Of a stretch of 64,000 nucleotides of DNA, positions 9,961-18,576 are shown piece by piece. Each line of letters starts with the position of its first letter. Position 1 is the first letter of the stretch. A model generated the notes under the pieces. The model saw only the letters and a program-made list of their open reading frames with translations, did not search any database and had not been told where the DNA came from. The stretch comes from Enterobacter cancerogenus. Lineage in GTDB: Bacteria; Pseudomonadota; Gammaproteobacteria; Enterobacterales; Enterobacteriaceae. The stretch covers positions 62,001-126,000 of the forward strand of contig NZ_CP077290.1 of NCBI RefSeq assembly GCF_019047785.1. The letters run 5' to 3'. Made by a program: the position numbers and the translations under genes.

Positions 9961-10629
9961 CTATTTCACAGGAACAAACTGCTCACCCTGCCAAAGCGCA
10001 ACACGTCCTTTTTTATCCGCCGTATCCACACGCGTAAAACGACGTGATTTACCCGGCATCAGGTAGTAATTCTCCTTACACTCCTTACCGTTGGCAGCCT
10101 TAATGCAGGGGCCATAGGCAAGGATCCGCAGCGTTGCATTCCCGGAATTAGTAAGCTCGCCGTTGGCGTACTGAAAGCGGTAGTTCACATGACGGGGTGC
10201 TACTACCAGGATGGTGCCGATGCGTGCAGAGGCGGTAGCCACCGCGCTGCGGTTGGCTTTATCCCGCTGGAGGTCACTGAGAGCCTGATCGAACCAGACA
10301 ATGCGGTAATAGCGCTCTTTGTCATCTGATGGCCCTTTGTAGAAGAAACGAATTACATCGCTGGCCTGGGCGGGCAGCAGCAGGCTGGCAGGGGTGAGCA
10401 GCACCTCATCGGGTTTGTCCATTGGGATAACCTTCCCGTCATCCAGCGGTGAGGAGAGTCGTTCGAGATGAATATTGATCAGGCGGCCGCTGTCGGTGCT
10501 ATTTTTGATCGTCTTGCTCAGCGTGCTGCTGCCGCTGTTCATAAATGAGGAAATATCGCCGACATCCAGCGCCTGCGCCGGCGCCCCCCCGATGAGCAGC
10601 AGCCCGAGTGCCAGAAGGCGTTTTTTCAT
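9961..10629 (-). CDS. ecpB: EcpB, periplasmic chaperone of the common pilus
   Basis: 222 aa with a signal peptide ([20 protein letters not shown]). The body is a chaperone-like immunoglobulin fold with the ecp-family segment [20 protein letters not shown] at about 92-111. It probably keeps the pilin EcpA folded and unpolymerised until it reaches the usher. A stem-loop (10651-10672) in the 57-bp gap after ecpA probably limits how much transcript reaches this and later genes. Two Cys ([13 protein letters not shown]) may form a disulfide. Confidence 0.92.
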   Translation of the reverse strand: MKKRLLALGLLLIGGAPAQALDVGDISSFMNSGSSTLSKTIKNSTDSGRLINIHLERLSSPLDDGKVIPMDKPDEVLLTPASLLLPAQASDVIRFFYKGPSDDKERYYRIVWFDQALSDLQRDKANRSAVATASARIGTILVVAPRHVNYRFQYANGELTNSGNATLRILAYGPCIKAANGKECKENYYLMPGKSRRFTRVDTADKKGRVALWQGEQFVPVK

Positions 10630-10650
10630 AACAATTCCGTCCGTGAATAA

Positions 10651-10672
10651 AAGCAGGGGAGGGCCCCTGCTT
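10651..10672 (-). promoter_or_regulatory. Intercistronic hairpin between ecpA and ecpB
   Basis: AAGCAGGGG and CCCCTGCTT form a perfect 9-bp stem with a 4-base loop. On the minus strand it is followed by TTATT. It lies 14 bp after the ecpA stop inside the operon. Such structures commonly act as partial terminators or 3' stabilisers, so that the major pilin is made in excess over chaperone and usher. The sequence shows the structure; the function is inferred. Confidence 0.65.
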
Positions 10673-10686
10673 GTGCATCAAGTGGT

Positions 10687-11274
10687 TTAGCTGGTCCAGG
10701 TGGCATCAAACTGTACGCTGACGTCGCCGCTCCAGACCCCTTCCGGCAGGGTGCTGAAATCGGTCACTGCGGTAGTACCGTTGGTGGTGCCACTGATGAT
10801 GGAGAAGGTGAACCCATCCTGCGCGGTGGTACGGCCGCTGGCGTTGTAGCCGTTAGCGAGCGCACTGAGGTTGCCGCCCAGTACACCGTTTGCGGTATCG
10901 ATCATTACGGTATCGGCAGCTTTTTCGACTGCCGCACCGTTGTAATCCACGCCCACGCTCAGTGTGGAGCCGGAGGTATCCAACTGCGTTAAGGTATTGG
11001 TGATAAGACGCGAGGTCAGCTTAAAGGCGGTAGCCGTTGAGTCACCCTCAATCGCCACGTCAAACAGCCCTTTTTGTGAGTTAAAACCTTTGACGCCTTC
11101 GGCATACTGAAACGCCAGGCTGCCGAGGGGGGTCACCACAAGCTTGCTGGTCGTGTCCTTTTTGGCAGTCGCAGACCAGGTCGCTACAGCCTGAGCTGTT
11201 ACGTCAGCAGCCTGAGCCACACCCATACCGGTAAACGCCGTTACCAGAGCTATTGCCAAGACCTTTTTTTTCAT
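10687..11274 (-). CDS. ecpA: EcpA (MatB), major pilin of the common pilus
   Basis: 195 aa, with a signal peptide [22 protein letters not shown] and a mature protein that is nearly identical to E. coli EcpA as I remember it ([20 protein letters not shown]..., ending [11 protein letters not shown]). It is the major structural subunit of the E. coli common pilus, an adhesive surface fibre involved in biofilm and host-cell contact. It is first in the structural operon, 73 bp after ecpR. Cys residues are absent, as in other ecp/alpha-type pilins. The level of conservation is much higher than that of the other surface genes here. Confidence 0.96.
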   Translation of the reverse strand: MKKKVLAIALVTAFTGMGVAQAADVTAQAVATWSATAKKDTTSKLVVTPLGSLAFQYAEGVKGFNSQKGLFDVAIEGDSTATAFKLTSRLITNTLTQLDTSGSTLSVGVDYNGAAVEKAADTVMIDTANGVLGGNLSALANGYNASGRTTAQDGFTFSIISGTTNGTTAVTDFSTLPEGVWSGDVSVQFDATWTS

Positions 11275-11347
11275 CGCTTTTCATCCTGAGTTAAATTAAG
11301 GACATGATGTCCCGGTGAATCATCTTAAAAACGTTATTCGACGGTTA

Positions 11348-11899
11348 TTAAACCAGCTTATATATTTTGGAATACAGTTTTGCCTCAGCGTTACGCCGAT
11401 GGGTATATACTGTCTTTACGCTACAATTTTCTATTCTTGCGATCGATTTGGGTTGCATGCCCTGGGCTGTTAAACGAATTATTTTCATTTCCCGGTCAGT
11501 GATTTTATCTTTTTTAATATCTTTGCGAAGAAACCTACCATTGATTGCATAGGCCAACTCTTTACGAATGTCACGACACAAAGCCACGTATACAATGCCT
11601 CTGATATTGCTATTGTAATACCAGTAATTCGCCAGAGCTTCTGACTTTCTGGCCGCAATCAGTATGACCTGCTTCCCCTTTACCGCAGCCAGCCATTCGC
11701 TATCGCGCGTGATAAACTCGGTTAAAGAAGCCGTATTAAGATTGATGAATACAAAATCTCTTTTTATTTTCTCCAGTGACAGGTAGATTAATTCATCGAT
11801 ATCCGCAATCAGTTCGTATAGTCCTTTACAGAAGAAGGAGTCATGGGCAGACCAAATGTATTTATCGGAGCAGTATTTATATTCCATATGGTTTCGCAC
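11348..11899 (-). CDS. ecpR: EcpR (MatA), LuxR-type activator of the ecp operon
   Basis: 183 aa from GTG 11899, which has AAGGA at a 7-base spacing. The C-terminal helix-turn-helix is of LuxR/FixJ type ([20 protein letters not shown], then [23 protein letters not shown]). EcpR activates ecp transcription and represses flagellar genes in E. coli. The E. coli protein is annotated longer (196 aa). Here the frame does continue upstream with similar residues (DNFKDYE), but no start codon occurs before a TAG at 11945-11947, so the shorter start is favoured. It is the first gene of the ecp transcript. Confidence 0.93.
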   Translation of the reverse strand: MRNHMEYKYCSDKYIWSAHDSFFCKGLYELIADIDELIYLSLEKIKRDFVFINLNTASLTEFITRDSEWLAAVKGKQVILIAARKSEALANYWYYNSNIRGIVYVALCRDIRKELAYAINGRFLRKDIKKDKITDREMKIIRLTAQGMQPKSIARIENCSVKTVYTHRRNAEAKLYSKIYKLV

Positions 11900-12813
11900 C
11901 TCATAGTCCTTGAAGTTATCATTTTGTTTGTCAGGGCTGTAAAACTACAGGGGTATTGGGTTGCTTGAATTATTCTCCATCAAATGAGGTTCTTTTTTGC
12001 CCACCAGAATTGGATGGGCAAATTTAATTTTTGATAACTATTTTGCTTGGAAGTGAATTTAAGTTTTTTCCTAATGAGTGTCAACGCGGGCGAAGAAATG
12101 AGATTCTGTGTCTGGGGCAATATTTACACAAAATTAAAATATTGATTTTTTGAGGTGAGGAAAAAGGCATTTATTTTCATAGGGTTATTTATAATAAGGC
12201 ATTAAATTCTTAACAGTGCTTTATATTAACCAGGATCTTCACCTAACTGTGTTAGGAATAGTCTCAGTGACAGGTGTGGGAAGTTTGTGAAATAACCTGA
12301 AAATAATAATAAAAATAGATAATTAAACCATATAATAAAGAAAATTAGGGTGATTCGCTTGTCCATAAGGTAAATTTGCGGTTTTATATGCCGCACAAAA
12401 TAGTTATATATATGTTAATAATGCTGGGTAATTGAAACAGAGCAAAGGTTTATAACCATCCACTCGGGAATAGAGGATCCAATTGTAAGATTTACCGGCT
12501 AGTGCCGAATTTTGCCTGCATTTACAGGCACCCATTTCTATTTCTTACCGGGAAGCTTAGCTGTTTTTTTGCACTTGACCAGCGGCCAGCCAGGTATTGC
12601 CTTCGTCTCTTTAAGTACTTTCTTAAGAACACTTTTTGTATGGAGTACGATAACAAGCCTGACGCTGCCGTTCCTGAAGTGGAGAGAGAGGGGCATGGAC
12701 GTGGTGTGTAAACGGAAGCTATGCCACTTTGCCCGATGGTTTAGTAAAAATTCTCCTGGCGGGTCTGCGCGAATGTACTACTTTCAGTAAAGTGACGATT
12801 ACAGGGAGGGCCA
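11900..12813. promoter_or_regulatory. AT-rich intergenic region upstream of ecpR and the OBAP lipoprotein gene
   Basis: About 910 bp without a convincing gene. The part next to ecpR (about 11930-12460) is strongly AT-rich with many A/T tracts, as expected for the H-NS-silenced, IHF-dependent control region known for ecp in E. coli. I do not assign exact sites. A small hairpin, TGCCTG-cattta-CAGGCA, lies at 12513-12530. The rightmost 300 bp hold only short open frames without homology I can recognise. GGGAGGG just before 12814 is the ribosome-binding site of the next gene. Confidence 0.5.
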
Positions 12814-13575
12814 ATGAAACCACTATCGCTTTTATTATTGTCGAGCCTGACTTTAGTGGGGTGCGGCGCGAACAATACCCCTTCAAATACTCCTGTTCCG
12901 GGTGTAAAAACCTCCGCCGGCATGAGCACGCTGGAAGCCGGTGCTCAGCTTATCCAGTCCCGTCCGCCCGTTGATGCAATGAGTGCCTATCTTGACGGTT
13001 TCCATTTTTATAGCGGTGATAAAAATGGCCAGATGGAAGCCCATCATTATGTAACAGTGTTGAATGATGAGGTGATGCAAGCGGTGATCTACGACGGTAA
13101 CACCAAAGATGCCCGTTTAATGGGCGTTGAGTACATCATTAGTGAGCGTTTGTTTAACACGCTGCCGCCGGAAGAAAAAAAATTGTGGCATAGCCATCAA
13201 TATGAAGTGAAATCCGGCAGTCTGATTGCCCCGGGTTTACCTGCAGTGGCAGACAAAGCGTTGATGAGCAAAATTGTGAATACCTACGGGAAGACTTGGC
13301 ATACCTGGCACACCGACCGCGATAAAACGCTGCCGCTCGGCATTCCGACACTGATGATGGGCTTTACCGGGGAAGGGCAGTTAGACCCCAAACTGCTGGC
13401 GGACAGAGATCGGCGCTTTAACGTCAGCACGCAGGCTATCAAACAAGAACGTAAGGATATTGTGGCGCACCCGGTTGCTAAAGGCGCTGATGCCTGGCAG
13501 CGTGGTGAGGTGATCCAGCTTAAGCGGGTTGAAGGTTCAGGTGAGCATGTTCACGGAGACACAAGCCATTTCTGA
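12814..13575 (+). CDS. OBAP/DUF1264 family lipoprotein
   Basis: 253 aa, preceded by a strong GGGAGGG ribosome-binding site. The N-terminus MKPLSLLLLSSLTLVGCGANN is a lipoprotein signal with lipobox LVGC and the lipidated Cys at 17. The rest matches the DUF1264 / oil-body-associated-protein pattern: HFYSGDKNGQMEAHHYVTVLN, VEYIISERLFNTLPPEEKKLWHSHQYEV and TYGKTWHTWH, with many conserved His and Trp. The bacterial function of the family is not known to me. The second mature residue is Gly, so outer-membrane sorting is expected. It is a lone gene converging on the autotransporter. Confidence 0.8.
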   Translation: MKPLSLLLLSSLTLVGCGANNTPSNTPVPGVKTSAGMSTLEAGAQLIQSRPPVDAMSAYLDGFHFYSGDKNGQMEAHHYVTVLNDEVMQAVIYDGNTKDARLMGVEYIISERLFNTLPPEEKKLWHSHQYEVKSGSLIAPGLPAVADKALMSKIVNTYGKTWHTWHTDRDKTLPLGIPTLMMGFTGEGQLDPKLLADRDRRFNVSTQAIKQERKDIVAHPVAKGADAWQRGEVIQLKRVEGSGEHVHGDTSHF

Positions 13576-13608
13576 TACCATAAAAAAGTGAATGTAACCT
13601 GTCGGAAT

Positions 13609-13627
13609 CCCCCGGCAACGCCGGGGG
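13609..13627. terminator. GC-rich hairpin between convergent genes
   Basis: CCCCCGGC-aac-GCCGGGGG, a perfect 8-bp stem with a 3-base loop, lies between the convergent OBAP lipoprotein and autotransporter genes. Neither side has a strong T-run, so it may be a weak bidirectional terminator. Confidence 0.45.
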
Positions 13628-13678
13628 GAACGGTGAATTAATTTACGATCAGCCGTATTATTTTCTCATTCTCAGACA

Positions 13679-16600
13679 TCAGAAACGCCAGGTAGCTGAA
13701 AGATTACCTGCGATCGCGTTATAGCCAGAACGAAACATTTCGCTTTCAACCCCGATGCCCAATTCGACATCAGTGTTGATTTTATAGCGCATTCCCGCCT
13801 TAACACCCAGAGTGTCACGGCCAGCCACCTGATTCCTGGAACTAAACGATGTGCTGCGATAGTTGGCGAAAGAGGCTTGTTGCTCTACATTGCCATCCAG
13901 AAGTTCATGATCCCAGGTAAGCTGCAAATCAGCTGCGATAGACGCCCCTGAAGCGAGCGGTACATTCCAGTTACCATTCACCCCGATACTTGATCTCAGA
14001 GAATCGAAGGTCTCCGAATCCAGCATCAGCCGGCTGCCGTCATTGCCGCTTTCCTTCACGCCAGGTCGATGTAATGTGGTGTAATTTAATGACGTTACCG
14101 GTCCGGCGCTCACATTATCATTCAGCGCCCATCGATAGCCCCCGCCGGCCGTAACAGAGCCTGTCAGTCCGGTCCAGGTGGCATGGTGGTTTGCTCCGTA
14201 AGTTTCTACATGAATGTTTCTATCCATCCAGCTGTCTTCAATACCCAATCGGCCTGTGCCGAATAAATACATCCCTTCGGACCTTTCAGCGCCGTAACGG
14301 GCATGAATACCCAGATCGAAAGCAGTGGTTTTCCCGGTCGCGGTTTCTGGTGATTTGACCGTCACCGACTGGCCGCTGACCGCACCATGAAAGCCATAAA
14401 TCCAGTTGTGATTCCGATCGTTTTGTTTTTCAGCACCGAACACCATGCCATAACTGCTAGCGTCGTACCCTACACTGTCCCCCTGGCGCTGTTGCCAGAA
14501 GCCGCCGCCAAAGGGGATGGCAAAGCTGCGCCATTCGCCTTCCGCCAGTTGTTTCGACATTACAGCAGGATGAGGCCCGCCAATGATCCGCGCTATCTGT
14601 TGTTCACGTTGAAGGGAACTTGCGAACATGGCGCTGTAGGCGCCCGCAGAAAGCTGCGGCAGGGCATGGCTGATACTTCCGCCATCAGCGGCTGAGAAAT
14701 CCAGAGTACGGTACAGCGGCTGTATATCCGACTTAGCATCTGCCACAATTTTATCCAGCGCTTGCCCTACCTGCCGCGCATTGGCGTCTTGCGCATACTG
14801 GCTGTACGCGTTTGAAGCGCGCAGCATGGAGAGTTGCCAGCTATTCTTTCCCTGAGGCGTTGTCTGCAGCGTTAGCGTGGGGGAGCGGAGCACGCTGTTC
14901 ACCGCACTGAACTTGCCGCTGTAAGAGTCTGTTTTTAGCAAATCTTGCGAATTCAGAGTCCAGTTTGTCGCGTACCAGTCCGGTTGCGGCGCAAACGTCA
15001 GTTGACCGTCAAATTGTGCGTGGCCGTCCACTCGCAAAGTATCATGCCTGCCGCGCCCGTCGACTTCCAACACCAGCTGCCCGGTATCCCCCTGTTGATA
15101 AGCACCTGAGATAGTGATTTGCCCAAGTGAATTACCCGGCGCAAGGATCCCGTTATTTACAAAGCGGCCTTCCTCATTAAGGGTGTAGCTGCCGTTGCCG
15201 GATAGGGTGGCACCTGGCGCGATAATCATGCTGTAAATCTGAAAATCGCCATTTAGCGAGGTTTTCCCTCCGCGCGCGTCCAGTGCCAGATTATTAATAC
15301 CTTCAATGTTTCCGCGATAAGTAAAGCGGAAAGCAGAATCAGCAGCTTCCGTCGCCTGCCCATACGCATTGGCCTTCCGACCGAAGGTAAGCTGTGTTAA
15401 CCGCTGTTGGCCATAGGCGTCCTGCTCGGCGTAGTCCGAATAAATATCGCCTTCCAGCCGGGCACCCGATAATATATTTATATTACCGACCAGCGCATTT
15501 GGTGAAATATAAATTGCCGCGCCTTTACCGGCAACCCGCCCGCTGATGTCGGCATTATCCACTAAGGCTCCCTGCAGTTCGGGTAATAATGCATCGTAAT
15601 ATCCGTCCACGATATGTAGCCAGGAACCACGATAGTCAACTTCGTTACCCAGCAGGTTATTGCCAAAATCAAAACTAATAGCGACGCCACTGGTGCCCAG
15701 TGCCTGAACATCGCCGCGTTGAATAAGGTTGTGCTCTTTACCGTAGGCAAACATCACCCCACGGCCATTTACGCCATCGGCGTATACCCGTATTCCGGGT
15801 TCGATGCTCAGGGTGTTATTTTGCCCATCTATACGGATACCCGCGCCGCCAGCCCCTGATGTCAACAGGTCCGCTTGTTGAAAGATATGGTTATTACTGC
15901 CATATACATGCAGGCCAACCCCCAGATTAGCGGTATTATATTGCCCGGCCAGATAGCCATCCGCCTGCTGATTACGCTGAAAATATCCATTGCGGTTAAC
16001 AAGAGTTTGCCCGTTGCCATACAGCGAAAAACCGAAAAAGTTACGTCGGTCAATCTGATATCCCATGTCCTGCAACAACGCCAGTTCCGCTTCCATAAAG
16101 GTTGTGTAATTACGGTAGTTCTGATGGCTCATCATGCTGTTCTTCAGCTCGATATGGCTCATGTAGTTATCATCGACCGAACCGTCGTCTGCTAACATTT
16201 TCACCGGCACGCCAGGCATGGCGCCTGCAAGCACTTCATTTACGTGCTCGCCGGTGAAATAGCCTTTATCGAGCCGGACATCAAAGCCTTGCGAATCCCA
16301 TCTGTTATTGCATCCATTACACAATATGACTTGCCCTGGCCGGGCAGGATTGCCACGGTCATCGCGCAGATGGCTGGTCCAGGATCCGAAAGGCCCGTTA
16401 TCGAAAGCGGGCGTGAATGTGCCACTTCCGTGCAGGTCGGTAACCATATTAGATATTCCCAGGCCATGGGCCAACTCATGAACAGCGACGCTGACCAGAT
16501 CAACCTTTCCAGTGCGCGGCAATTGCGCAGGCACATAGGGAACGTTGTCAAAATCCAGTTTGCCCATGATGAACTGGGCATGAGAGCCGAAGGTCAGATC

Positions 16601-16987
16601 TCCGGTATCAATGCCATTCAACGCTCCCTGCAACTGCGTCAGACTGATAATGCCATCGGTAACTGAATCGCTGGAACCAGCGGCATTCTCGTCATTAAAC
16701 GTCCCCACATTGATAATGGCGGGCAGTTGCCCTGGTCTGGGGGTAATGACTTCAGCCCAGTAACGCATGGCATCAAGTATTTTTTCTTTTTGTTGCTGAC
16801 CAAGATCCCACGTTGATTCAGCCGCGCTCGGCCAGCCCGGCATAAAGGGACCGTCGCCAACATTAAAGAAACGCACTTCAAATACCGCAATATTTTGTGG
16901 GTTATAGACCAGATAGCTTTCTCCTGCATACGAATTATTACTGACAAATAAACCCGTTAGTGCAGCCGTCATAAAAAACCTTTTCAT
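13679..16987 (-). CDS. Autotransporter with a putative zinc-metalloprotease passenger
   Basis: 1102 aa from ATG 16987, which has AAGGA at an 8-base spacing; an ATG three codons upstream would overlap that site. The order is: signal peptide (about 1-21); a passenger head of about 300 residues with HELAHGLGISN, where His170, Glu171 and His174 are the expected zinc ligands and base, and a following SMMSH that could be a metzincin Met-turn; a repetitive beta-helix region with many short Gly/Asn-rich turns (about 330-750); and a C-terminal beta-barrel (about 820-1102) ending in WRF, as in type Va autotransporters. The third zinc ligand would be Asn180, not His, which is unusual. It probably acts at the cell surface. 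The target is unknown. Confidence 0.8.
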   Translation of the reverse strand: MKRFFMTAALTGLFVSNNSYAGESYLVYNPQNIAVFEVRFFNVGDGPFMPGWPSAAESTWDLGQQQKEKILDAMRYWAEVITPRPGQLPAIINVGTFNDENAAGSSDSVTDGIISLTQLQGALNGIDTGDLTFGSHAQFIMGKLDFDNVPYVPAQLPRTGKVDLVSVAVHELAHGLGISNMVTDLHGSGTFTPAFDNGPFGSWTSHLRDDRGNPARPGQVILCNGCNNRWDSQGFDVRLDKGYFTGEHVNEVLAGAMPGVPVKMLADDGSVDDNYMSHIELKNSMMSHQNYRNYTTFMEAELALLQDMGYQIDRRNFFGFSLYGNGQTLVNRNGYFQRNQQADGYLAGQYNTANLGVGLHVYGSNNHIFQQADLLTSGAGGAGIRIDGQNNTLSIEPGIRVYADGVNGRGVMFAYGKEHNLIQRGDVQALGTSGVAISFDFGNNLLGNEVDYRGSWLHIVDGYYDALLPELQGALVDNADISGRVAGKGAAIYISPNALVGNINILSGARLEGDIYSDYAEQDAYGQQRLTQLTFGRKANAYGQATEAADSAFRFTYRGNIEGINNLALDARGGKTSLNGDFQIYSMIIAPGATLSGNGSYTLNEEGRFVNNGILAPGNSLGQITISGAYQQGDTGQLVLEVDGRGRHDTLRVDGHAQFDGQLTFAPQPDWYATNWTLNSQDLLKTDSYSGKFSAVNSVLRSPTLTLQTTPQGKNSWQLSMLRASNAYSQYAQDANARQVGQALDKIVADAKSDIQPLYRTLDFSAADGGSISHALPQLSAGAYSAMFASSLQREQQIARIIGGPHPAVMSKQLAEGEWRSFAIPFGGGFWQQRQGDSVGYDASSYGMVFGAEKQNDRNHNWIYGFHGAVSGQSVTVKSPETATGKTTAFDLGIHARYGAERSEGMYLFGTGRLGIEDSWMDRNIHVETYGANHHATWTGLTGSVTAGGGYRWALNDNVSAGPVTSLNYTTLHRPGVKESGNDGSRLMLDSETFDSLRSSIGVNGNWNVPLASGASIAADLQLTWDHELLDGNVEQQASFANYRSTSFSSRNQVAGRDTLGVKAGMRYKINTDVELGIGVESEMFRSGYNAIAGNLSATWRF

Positions 16988-17357
16988 ATAAACCATCCTT
17001 GTGTAAAAAAAGTTATTGTCTACGTCCGTGACTATAAGTTCACACCTGAGCTCAATAAATCATCAACAAATATAATAATTATCGATATGATTTGTTAATT
17101 TATAATAAAGGTCAAACTTGCCCTGTGATAGCCTCATCTTTCAGAATTTTATAAAGGATGGAGCGACTGATGATGGTCGCCGTTTATTGTGGAAACCCTG
17201 AAAAAGGGACCAGTGGTTTTAGCTTATCAGTGCGGTATTACGTACATTCTTCTTTGCTATTTAATCCCTTCATAGCCATCTATCGTTTCACGCCAAATCA
17301 AACATAGCCGTGCGATTTCACACAGATATCGCTCCCTGATATCTGTGTGCGACCTCT
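16988..17357. other. Intergenic region upstream of the autotransporter
   Basis: 370 bp. It contains the autotransporter promoter region, which is AT-rich between about 17040 and 17110. An inverted repeat there, AACAAAT (17065-17071) and ATTTGTT (17090-17096), could be a regulator site. A possible resolvase remnant lies at 17112-17183 (listed separately). I see no other convincing coding sequence. Confidence 0.4.
17112..17183 (-). pseudogene. Possible C-terminal scrap of a serine resolvase/invertase
   Basis: The minus frame ending at TGA (17112-17114) reads TATIISRSILYKILKDEA and then a stop six residues later. This resembles the C-terminal helix-turn-helix of Tn3-type resolvases and DNA invertases (consensus style: T-x-x-I-A-x-x-x-x-I-S-R-S-T-x-Y-K-x-L). 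An in-frame TAA lies directly upstream (17184-17186), so only about 23 residues remain. With so little sequence this could be chance. Confidence 0.22.
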
Positions 17358-17759
17358 TTATTTCTGATGTTCAGGGATTCGTGCAATAACCTTTATCTCA
17401 AAATCAAAGCCTGCCAGCCAGTTCACGCCCACCGCTGTCCAGTTCGGATAGGGGGGCTTCGGGAAAAGGGTTTGTTTCACCTGCATAATGGTTGGAAACT
17501 GATTCTCTGGATCGGTATGAAAGGTTGTCACATCGATAAGATCGTCGAACGTACAGCCTGCAGCATTAAGCGTGGCCTTGAGATTATCGAAGGCACGTTC
17601 TACCTGCGCGGCAAAGTCGGGCTCGGGTGTACCATCTTCCCGGCTCCCCACCTGCCCGGACACAAACAATAAATCACCAGAGCGGATCGCTGCGGAATAA
17701 CCATGCTTTTCATAGAGCGCGTGGCGATTTGCAGGGAAAACGGGTTTCGGTTGGTTCAT
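17358..17759 (-). CDS. RidA (YjgF/YER057c/UK114) family protein
   Basis: 133 aa with the family landmarks GDLLFVSGQVG near the N-terminus, AAQVERAFDNLKATLNAAG in the middle and a FEIKVIARI C-terminal strand. True RidA enzymes, which deaminate reactive enamines/imines, carry an Arg in the segment before the V-G-V strand. Here that position reads YPNWTAVGV, with Asn, so the canonical deaminase activity may be lost and it would fall in an Rid1-7 type subgroup. It is divergent from the TetR regulator at 17900, with two palindromes between, and is likely controlled by it. Confidence 0.85.
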   Translation of the reverse strand: MNQPKPVFPANRHALYEKHGYSAAIRSGDLLFVSGQVGSREDGTPEPDFAAQVERAFDNLKATLNAAGCTFDDLIDVTTFHTDPENQFPTIMQVKQTLFPKPPYPNWTAVGVNWLAGFDFEIKVIARIPEHQK

Positions 17760-17818
17760 AACGTATCCTTTATTTGGATGGGCGGCAGCGGATGCGCGGC
17801 ATAGATAAATGAATTAAT

Positions 17819-17862
17819 ATACGCGGCGTATGTAAACTTAATCACACATACGCCGCGTATGT
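17819..17862. promoter_or_regulatory. Two palindromic operators between ridA-like and tetR genes
   Basis: ATACGC-g-GCGTAT (17819-17831) and ACATACGC-c-GCGTATGT (17846-17862) are perfect palindromes sharing the core ATACGCsGCGTAT. Their centres are 29 bp apart (17825 and 17854), nearly three helical turns. They fill the 140-bp gap between the two divergent starts, which is the usual place for TetR-family self-regulation. The binding assignment is inferred from position and symmetry. Confidence 0.75.
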
Positions 17863-17899
17863 CAAACTTCCTGCGCGGCGTTTATTGCAAGGAGTCCAT

Positions 17900-18502
17900 A
17901 TGGCTGCCAAACGCCGCGCCGAAACGATGGAAGAAACCCGCATAAAGTTGATTGCTGCTGCACGAAAAGCCTTCGCCGAAAAAGGGTTTGCCGCAGCATC
18001 AATGGATGATTTGACCGCCAGCGTCGGCCTGACGCGTGGGGCCCTGTACCACCATTTTGGGGACAAAAAGGGGTTACTTGCCGCTGTGGTTACCCAGGTG
18101 GATTCTGAAATGGCGCAAAGTGCCAAAGATGCCGCGGCACATTACGGTGATGACCAGCAAAAGCTTCTGGCTGAAGGGATCGCCTATATCAGGATGGCGC
18201 TTGATGAAGAGGTCCGGCGCATTGTTCTGCTTGATGGCCCGGCTTTTCTCGGGGACCCTACAAAATGGCCGAGTCAGAATAACTGCCTTGATGCCACGCG
18301 GGAGCGCATTTCAGATCTGATTGAACGCGGCTTAATCAAGCCGGTAGATGTCGATGCCACTGCCTGGCTGCTAAACGGGGCCGCACTGAATGCCGCGCAG
18401 TGGGTGGCTGCAAGCGAAAATCCGCAGGATGCATTACCAAAAGCGATTCAGGTTTTTACCCTGTTGGTAAATGGCCTACTGGAAGGTGCCACGCTTTCAT
18501 AA
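17900..18502 (+). CDS. TetR family transcriptional regulator
   Basis: 200 aa from ATG 17900, with AAGGAG five bases before it; an upstream in-frame TTG at 17885 lies before that site and is not favoured. Residues about 8-60 form the TetR helix-turn-helix (RIKLIAAARKAFAEKGFAAA is preceded by METRIKL-type residues; then ASMDDLTASVGLTRGALYHHFGDKKG). The C-terminal ligand-binding half is divergent, as usual. It probably represses itself and the RidA-like gene through the two palindromes. The ligand is unknown. Confidence 0.87.
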   Translation: MAAKRRAETMEETRIKLIAAARKAFAEKGFAAASMDDLTASVGLTRGALYHHFGDKKGLLAAVVTQVDSEMAQSAKDAAAHYGDDQQKLLAEGIAYIRMALDEEVRRIVLLDGPAFLGDPTKWPSQNNCLDATRERISDLIERGLIKPVDVDATAWLLNGAALNAAQWVAASENPQDALPKAIQVFTLLVNGLLEGATLS

Positions 18503-18543
18503 CGCCGAAAATATCATTGCCTGTTTCACAGGGAATAAGAGGA

Positions 18544-18569
18544 ACCGTCTGGTCCAGTGACCAGACGGT
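18544..18569. terminator. Hairpin between tetR and trpA
   Basis: ACCGTCTGGTC and GACCAGACGGT form a perfect 11-bp stem with a CAGT loop, in the 74-bp gap between the convergent tetR and trpA. No clear T-run follows on either strand, so termination efficiency is uncertain, but the position suits both genes. Confidence 0.6.
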
Positions 18570-18576
18570 GGCAGGA

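Noticed and set aside
12502..12790. Two overlapping frames upstream of the OBAP lipoprotein
   Set aside because: No recognisable family, no good ribosome-binding site, and they overlap each other in different frames. They are probably chance frames.
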